Shown here one piece after another: positions 8,378 through 13,625 of a stretch of 13,625 bases of DNA (positions within the stretch are counted from its first letter, which is position 1; each line of letters begins with the position of its first letter). Under the pieces are notes generated by a model. The model did no database searches, had not been told where the DNA came from, and saw only the letters and a program-made list of their open reading frames with translations. This DNA is from Pelagophyceae sp. CCMP2097 (lineage: Eukaryota; Sar; Pelagophyceae): the NCBI GenBank assembly GCA_026770575.1, contig MU657224.1, forward strand, positions 224,043-237,667, written 5' to 3'. Both the position numbers and the translations under genes were made by a program.

Positions 8378-9135
8378 TGTGCACAAGATCTTCGTGGTAC
8401 CGACGTTTTCGGTGCCGTGCGCAACGAACCACATCGAGCAGCACGCAAAAAGGCAGGGGCCCTCCCTCGCCGTGGATGCCACCACGCCGCCGCCACGCAC
8501 GACCTCGCTCCCCTATATCCCCACTGATCCCACTGGCGACTCCGAGTGGCTGGCGCCGTTCATCATATAAGCATCCTTCACGAGCTTGGCCTTGCCATGG
8601 ACGCAGAAAGGCGCCGTTCCGCGCGCCGCGGGGCCGCTTCGTGCCGAGTGCGACGTCGAAATCTGCTCTCGATGGACCCGTCCGGGGTCCGCCCTCTCCG
8701 CGAGGGGTCTGCCTTCTCCACGACGCGGGCGACGGGGCCTTCCCTCTGAGCGTGGGGCTGACGTCCGAAGAGCTATTACATTCACTCCAGTGAGTCGTCA
8801 CTGTGACGGTCCGGTGGACCGACCATTTTCGCCGACGAAGGGAAGCGCTGCGGCGCCGGGGCGTGTGCGTGGGATGGCCACTGTGGCATGCTGCCGACTC
8901 TGGAAATGTATACCCCGAGGGTGTGACACACTGGCGGCTTCTTCTAGTATTATCTCGCTGCGACTCGATGCCTCCAAGGAAGTCCCCCTTGCCAGACGGA
9001 GTTCCCGTCGCCTCAAGGTGTTTTCCGCTTACGAGAGATGGATGCGAGTAGACTCCCTCCGCGCCACAGAGAGGCCATAAACAGCCCTGACTCGCGCGTT
9101 TGAGCGTTTGAGCGTTTGCAAGACCAGCCCACACA
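8378..9135. other. Unassigned GC-rich region; possible extra coding segment at 8385-8570
   Basis: Long open frames exist on both strands (8586-9080 plus, 8337-9134 minus) but overlap one another and match nothing I recognise. The best coding-like stretch is 8385-8570 on the plus strand, starting KIFVVPTFSVPCATNHIEQH and ending in a stop after SEWLAPFII. Its third positions are mostly G or C, like the genes nearby, and it could be a 3' exon of the BTB/kelch gene, reached by splicing near 8375. No clear donor supports this. The minus-strand frame over 8513-8640 also ends in plausible-looking protein sequence, so the strand is unresolved. Confidence 0.35.
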
Positions 9136-10129
9136 TCACACTAGGGAGATCATGGCGGCTCGCTCTAAAATAAAATTGCGAACAAGAGTAAAGGTCAATT
9201 TTAGAACCGGCTAAGCGGGGAAAAAATCAGAGGCCCGGTGACGCCGTTGTTTGCGGTTTTGACGCTGCCAGGGGAAGCGCCTGGGTCCCCTCCACCCACC
9301 CCCAAATCATGGCGTCCGCGGAGGACCTCTGTGAGAAATTTAGCATACAAGGGGTATCGGCGATAAAGCCGATCTCAAGTGGCGCAAAGTTGTGCCTCCC
9401 AGAGGCCGCCTGCGGGGGTGGGCGTGGTCGCTATGGGCCTCTCTGCCCCCCGGGGTGCCCGTGACATGATCAGCCTCTAGGAGGGCGCCTTGCAAGGGCG
9501 TGAACAAGCGTTTCCCCCAATATTTTGGACTTGATAAAAGCTTTAATTGCCTCCTTACCTTGATTTTGAACTGATTTTACCTCCGTATTGCGAAGGTTCG
9601 GGCCCGGCTGTCAACTGCAGGACCGCCCGGATCAAAAAACTGGCTATGTGACGGGGCGGGTCCATACGTACTGGGGTGGCATTTGACTTGCCCCGTGCGA
9701 GTGCCGCGAGTGGCGCTTCAGACGAGCCAAAACAGACGTTATGTTTGAGCGTTTTTAACAAAAGATTTTTAGTTTGAGCGTTTTTAACAAAAGTTTTTTT
9801 GGGACATGGCATTTCCGGACTCAGCGCGACGCCCCTTATGACTTCCAACAGGGCCAAACTCCAACCGACGAAAACTGCAGTTAACAGAAAGTCCTCAGCG
9901 TCATTAGCGATACCCCTTGTAGGCAGAGTCCGGACCGACCATCGGTTCTTAAAAAAACGCCGGTCAGATAAGAACCGGGCCCCTGGAGCCGGATAATATC
10001 CTAATAAGGGATTTAATGGATTTTAATTGGGTCTTATAAATGCCTTATTGAGATATTGAACGTCTTTTGTCGATTTTTTCGTCGGTTCTTAAATTGACCA
10101 GGTTCTTAAATTGACTTTTACTCAAGTTG
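9136..10129. other. Intergenic region with short repeats and hairpins
   Basis: No convincing gene. A 51-codon frame at 9309-9464 (starts MASAEDLCEKF, contains five Cys) is too short and unsupported to call. Two copies of GTTTGAGCGTTTTTAACAAA followed by AG lie at 9743-9764 and 9772-9793, and shorter GTTTGAGC copies occur near 9100-9118. An inverted pair CGGTTCTTA/TAAGAACCG at about 9944-9978 could form a hairpin. GGTTCTTAAATTGAC is repeated at 10084-10098 and 10101-10115. Confidence 0.5.
9743..9793. repeat. Two-copy tandem repeat, 29 bp spacing
   Basis: The 22-base string starting GTTTGAGCGTTTTTAACAAA is present twice, each time followed by a T-rich tract. Its start resembles the GTTTGAGC copies at about 9100-9118. 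Confidence 0.85.
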
Positions 10130-10159
10130 GGCGGATCGCCGCCAGGAGCTTAAACGGTA

Positions 10160-10275
10160 TATTTGGGTCGGGCTCGGGTTCGGGCCACGGCCAAGACCCG
10201 CGGGTCGCGGGTTTCCCGGTCGACACACCCAAAGTTCGGGGCGGGTCGGGTTCGGGTTCGGGTCGAACCCGTACT
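10160..10275. repeat. GGGTTC/GGGCTC hexamer-rich tract
   Basis: Runs of GGGTCGGGCTCGGGTTCGGG and, 70 bases on, GGGTCGGGTTCGGGTTCGGG, the latter followed by TCGAACCC, which pairs with the repeat. Predicted peptides are Gly-Ser strings, so I read this as low-complexity DNA, not a gene. Confidence 0.7.
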
Positions 10276-10442
10276 TTGAAGCCCCTTTCCGGAGAGCCAC
10301 CGTCGACGCCGCTCGCGCGACCGCGCGGCCGAAGCCAATTATATGTCACACACGAATAGATAAAACCCGCATTGAGAAAACCCGGTGCGATCCCGATCTC
10401 TTTGTGCGGAATTGGTGCGGCACCGACGCCGGCCAGAGAAAA

Positions 10443-11110
10443 GATGGTTGTACCATCGTGTGCCGGGTCGCTACGCTGCGCTGCAGCAGAGTACCGTGCG
10501 TGGATTTTCGGCAGGTCTTTGGACGGTGCTTCGGTGACCTGTGCGGCACTGAGCCTGTGACAGTGCCGACGCAACGGGCAACGGCGCCTGCGTGTCCATC
10601 GACGGACGGATGGCTCGACGAGGCATCAACGCGTCGCGCCGCTTCGTGATGGTCTAGAGCCACGGTCTGATCCAAAGCACGCCGCGGGATGAAGCCGTTC
10701 GAGGTTCTTTTACAAGGGGGCTTGGCCGGTGCTTCCGAATCCTGGGCGTGCGACGCGGCGCCTCGGTGGGACGAATGGCGGGGTGGATGGTTGTACCATC
10801 GTGTGCTGAGTCGCTACGCTGCGCTGCGGCAGATTACAGTGCGTGGACGTTCGGCGGGTCTTTGGACGGTGCTTCAATGGCCTGTGCCGACGCGGCGAGC
10901 TGCGACAGGCCATCGAGGGACGGACCGAGGAATCGAGTAGGCGGTGTCGTGGTGCGCTCCCGGGCTCTGATACAGGACCAAAGAGCTCTTATCCGCGGCC
11001 ACAGCATGGGGCGAAGACGTTTTAACGACGGATTTGGGACAGTGCTTTCGAGTCCTTGGCGAACACGGCGGGCCGAGAGACTTCACGAGCATCGACGGGG
11101 GCAGTGCCCG
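10443..11110. repeat. Diverged tandem duplication of about 343 bp
   Basis: The block starting GATGGTTGTACCATCGTGTG at about 10443 recurs at about 10786, with roughly 100 aligned bases that differ at scattered sites. Further matches continue beyond the block: the sequence around TCTGATCC...AAAG and GGTGCTTCCGAATCCTGG at 10660-10750 aligns with 10965-11060. So two units of about 340 bases lie head to tail. Peptides in both plus and minus frames are conserved between copies, for example PSCAGSLRCAAA, but stops differ and I do not assign a gene. A decayed coding duplicate or a minisatellite-like unit are both possible. Confidence 0.7.
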
Positions 11111-11197
11111 AGAACCCTCCCCGGGCACACCCGAACCCGTTGAAGCTCCTGATCGCAACCCGCGCCCGGCGTCCATTCAACCGCCAAGTTAGAAAAA

Positions 11198-12306
11198 TTA
11201 GCCGCCCGTCTTCCCGACGCCCTTGCCCATGGGCTTCATTGCCGCGGACCCGGTGGGTTTGAATTCCTTGGCGAGGTTGATTGTAGACCGCTCGCGTTCG
11301 TTGAAAGCGGCGTACTTGACCCCGAGCGCGTCTGGGAAGAGTTCGCCCTTGGCCTAAACAGCAGCGGTGAAAAGGACGGGAGCGGCGGTGAAAAGGACGG
11401 GGAGGCACTCGACGACGGCGGTCCCGCTCTTTCAAGGCGGCCGATGCGTCACTTTTCAAGGCAGACGGTGCGTCAGACGCGGGGGGGTGACCGCTCGGAA
11501 GCCGCAGTTTACCGCGTCAACTTCGACCGGCGCGTGCTTCGTCATGACCACCTCCAGCCCGGCAACCGGCACGATGTTCGCCGGCTGCGCCACGATCAAA
11601 GGCTGCAGACACCACGCCTCGAGCGTGGGGTTCGAACCTACGTGCAACAGCTTTGGTGCCCTCGGTGTCGCCTCGCAGATGGGCCCTCCGCGGCTTCTCA
11701 TCGCACCTCTTTCGCAGAGGCCGAACTCCATCTTCGTCTGGGCACCTCTCACGGGGAGGTGGAGCTCGTTGGCGGCGTATTTTATCACACTCTTCTGTGC
11801 CGCAACCGCGCCCAGGACCGCCGAAGCGTCGCCCTTGACGACGACGGCGCCGACCTGCATTCTCCGTCAACGCATGATAAGGCGCCTCCGACGATGCCGC
11901 TGGAAAACTCTCGCGACGGGCCCTGCGCTGTCTCCTCCTCGCGACGGGCCCCGGGCCGTCCCCAGAGCGCAGAGTCCAGCTTTGCCTTTCGGCCTCTGCG
12001 GCGGACGCTGAAACGGACGAAGAGCCACAACGGGGCCCGAGGCAATGCTCTGACCCAGACGTCTTTCTGCGTGACGCCTTCGGCTTCGGCCATGTTTTTG
12101 AAGTTGGCAGCTTGCCGAGCCAACCCAGTCGTTCCGGCCGGCACGTAGTTCGAAGCCAATTTCTGCGACGGTTTCACAACCCCGAACCCCGCCGCCTTGG
12201 CCGGCTGCACGCCCGCTTGGCGGTTAGGGGAGGAAGAGACGCCCATGGACATCGCGTTCGTCCACTGCAGCGCGGCGACGAGGCACACCAACGAGGAAGG
12301 GGCCAT
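11198..12306 (-). CDS. Four-exon gene for a signal-peptide-bearing protein of unknown function
   Basis: Proposed CDS is complement of 12306-12055, 11854-11753, 11602-11513 and 11353-11198, giving 199 residues. All joins are phase 0, and introns are 200, 150 and 159 bp. Donor and acceptor signals: GTCAGA (weak) with ATGCAG, GTGAGA with TGTCTGCAG, and GTAAAC with TGTTTAG. Exon 1 encodes a signal peptide (MAPSSLVCLVAALQWTNA) and a Lys/Ala/Ser/Gly segment like a transit sequence, so targeting to the secretory route or a complex plastid is likely. The rest is a globular Ala/Val-rich domain: VGAVVVKGDASAVLGAV, then VAGLEVVMTKHAPVEVDA, then GELFPDALGVKYAAFNERER. The tail is basic and glycine-rich (KPMGKGVGKTGG). 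I recognise no family. The first intron's donor is the least certain point; GTCTGG six bases upstream is an alternative. Confidence 0.6.
11612..11650 (-). other. Intronic hairpin with T-arm-like sequence
   Basis: Within the second proposed intron of the four-exon gene, the minus strand carries GTAGGTTCGAACCCCAC, close to a tRNA T-arm and B box, followed by a perfect CCACGC/GCGTGG hairpin. No A box, anticodon arm or acceptor stem is visible, so this is not called as a tRNA. Confidence 0.4.
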
Positions 12307-12663
12307 GGTGCTTGCGGTCCCCGGAGCGCCGCCGCGGGCCGGTGATGCCGGGGCTGCGCGCGAGGCACGGAAGGCTCCTGACTGCGGCCCTTCGACCCTG
12401 CTCTGACCGCTTTGACCGCCGCTTCTCGTGGAACGTTATCGCCAGAGCAACCCCGCTTCAAAGTGGGGGTGTCCGTGCGGACCCTTTGGAATTGAATATG
12501 GGGCCGGCCGGAGAGGGCGTGCTCGTGTGAGGCGCGGGGGATGGCTTACGCGACGCGTGTCGTGGAAGAGCAGGGCTTGGACGAGCAGTGACAAGGAGTC
12601 TACCGGAGCTGAAGTAGATTTCCGTCAGAAAAGGGGACGCCGAGTAATGTAATGTAATGTAAT
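12307..12663. other. Upstream region of the four-exon gene and TAATG microsatellite
   Basis: GC-rich 5' flank of the minus-strand gene with no supported open frame. It ends in TAATG pentamer repeats (12644-12663), which form the left flank of the next mobile element. Confidence 0.5.
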
Positions 12664-13245
12664 AGGGACCTTCACTTTTTTTCTACCTAGTTAGAAACTA
12701 GTTAGAAACTCGTGTAATTGCGTCAAACCAGTTAGAAACTAGTTAGAAACTCCAGATTTCTACCTGGCAGGTAGAAAATTCGAGTTAGAAACTAGTTAGA
12801 AACTCGTGTATTTGCGTCGAACTGACCTTGCATAACAGGAAAAGAGAGGGTTGAACGGACTTATCGCGAACGCCCGTGGGCGGGGCGCGCCCAGGTCCGC
12901 CGCGCAGCGCGCGCGCGACGCGCGGCGGTGCCGGCGCGCCGCCAAAGCGGGGGAGGCGGCCGATCGTGCCGCGGCCTCCATCGAGGCGCCCGCGGCCGGT
13001 CGATTGGGGGCCGTTGACTCGCCGTTGAATGCAAGTGCGTTATATTTTCCTTCGTCGAGTCTGACGGATCTGAGCGCGCGGGGCGCATCGGCCGGAGAAG
13101 GAGATGCGCGCAGCCCGGTCGGCTTGGCTCTAACTCCATAAAGTTTTTCTAACTATCGCCTGAACCCCGAGGTTCACTTTTTCTAACCAGTTTCTAGTTA
13201 GAAACTGGTCGAGTTAGAAACTGGTTAGAAAAAGTGAAGGTCCCT
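12664..13245. mobile_element. Non-autonomous DNA-transposon-like element with TIRs and a GC-rich core
   Basis: The ends are inverted: AGGGACCTTCACTTTTT at 12664 and its reverse complement ending at 13245, a perfect 17 bp match that continues imperfectly. Identical 13-base direct repeats AATGTAATGTAAT flank it (12651-12663 and 13246-13258). They could be a target-site duplication or a pre-existing TAATG microsatellite. Inside both ends are many AGTTAGAAACTAGTTAGAAACT-type subterminal repeats (12690-12810 and 13175-13230). The core (12845-13140) is strikingly GC-rich, with an open frame at 12851-13141 that begins with TTG and resembles no known transposase. The core may be captured host sequence. 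Confidence 0.75.
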
Positions 13246-13256
13246 AATGTAATGTA

Positions 13257-13625
13257 ATTACAAGAGCGCGCCGGAGGCACACGGAGGACCCGACTTCGAG
13301 CGAAGGATAAAGACAAATCCCATTGCAATGCCCACGGAAATAATTAAAAGAAGGATACAGACAAATCCCATTGCAATGCCCACGTAAATAATTATTACAA
13401 GAGCGCGCCGGAGGCACACGGAGGACCCGACTTCGAGCGAAGGATACAGACAAATCCCATTGAATCCTCCTTATCTTTATTTTTTATTTTTTTATTTCTT
13501 ATTGAGCTATTTCTTTTTTTGTTTTTTTTGCGGCCGACCAGATTCAAACCTGTGACCAAAAACTTCTTCTATGATGATTCCAATGAGGCTCCTGCTCGAC
13601 CTCCACTCCCAATTTTAGCAATCGC
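13257..13625 (-). repeat. Dispersed repeat, right copy, cut by the window end
   Basis: Same orientation and sequence as the copy at 386-662. The satellite-like part is expanded: the block starting TTACAAGAGCGCGCCGG occurs at 13258 and again at 13395, with an extra partial unit (AAGGATACAGACAAATCCCA) between. Both full blocks carry a CTTCGAGCG insertion absent from the left copy. From about 13464 it rejoins the left copy through AATCCTCCTTATC, the T-tracts and the tRNA-like block. In the T-arm the left copy has GGTTCGAATC and this one GGTTTGAATC. It reaches ...AGCAATCGC, exactly where the left copy passes 662. Confidence 0.8.

Noticed and set aside
8337..9134. 265-residue minus-strand frame
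   Set aside because: No recognised domain, overlaps other long frames on both strands. Kept only as part of an unassigned region.
9555..9857. 100-residue minus-strand frame
   Set aside because: Includes the tandem repeat at 9743-9793 and has no domain or composition typical of the genes here.
10160..10275. Telomeric repeat
   Set aside because: GGGTTC/GGGCTC runs are short, irregular and internal, and differ from common telomere units such as TTTAGGG.
10111..10574. Gly-Ser/Arg-Pro-rich frames on both strands
   Set aside because: They derive from the GGGTTC tract and from the tandem duplication.
11612..11650. Possible tRNA on the minus strand (GGTTCGAACCC)
   Set aside because: Only a T-arm-like motif; no A box, anticodon arm or acceptor stem at proper spacing. 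It lies in a proposed intron.

Overview
The window looks like nuclear DNA from a GC-rich protist, most likely a microalga; a stramenopile or haptophyte is my guess, held with low confidence. Reasons: genes with signal peptides and short GT-AG introns that restore reading frames, a KCTD-type BTB/kelch protein, GC-rich genes separated by AT-rich spacers, and several inverted-repeat elements and satellite-like arrays. There are no operons, Shine-Dalgarno sites, rRNA genes or intact tRNA genes.

Layout. 1-840: AT-rich spacer with a dispersed repeat (about 386-662) that reads on the minus strand like a decayed tRNA-derived SINE. 962-1477 (+): small secreted Cys-containing protein. About 1690-4235: two large satellite-like arrays in opposite orientation (11-12 bp units, then 13 bp units), bracketed by a shared GGAACGGAATTCCG motif. 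4539-6029 (-): secretory-pathway fucosyltransferase-like glycosyltransferase, with a 111 bp intron that removes an in-frame stop. 6030-6738: shared upstream region between divergent genes, holding a 191 bp MITE. 6739-8377 (+): coiled-coil, BTB/T1 and kelch-repeat protein, with one intron and two compensating frame breaks. 8378-10130: mostly unassigned. 10130-11110: GGGTTC-rich DNA and a diverged tandem duplication of about 343 bp. 11198-12306 (-): probable four-exon gene for a signal-peptide-bearing protein of unknown function. 12664-13245: non-autonomous DNA-transposon-like element with TIRs, 13 bp flanking direct repeats and a GC-rich core. 13257-13625: second copy of the 386-662 repeat, in the same orientation, with its 5' satellite part expanded; it runs off the window.

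The four protein genes do not form an evident pathway. Three encode apparent secretory or organelle-targeted products and the fourth a BTB/kelch adaptor. The most unusual parts are non-genic: the opposed satellite arrays, which would fold into a very long imperfect hairpin if transcribed, and the direct repeats with tRNA-like promoter boxes near both ends. All splice models are mine, by eye, and need transcript data.
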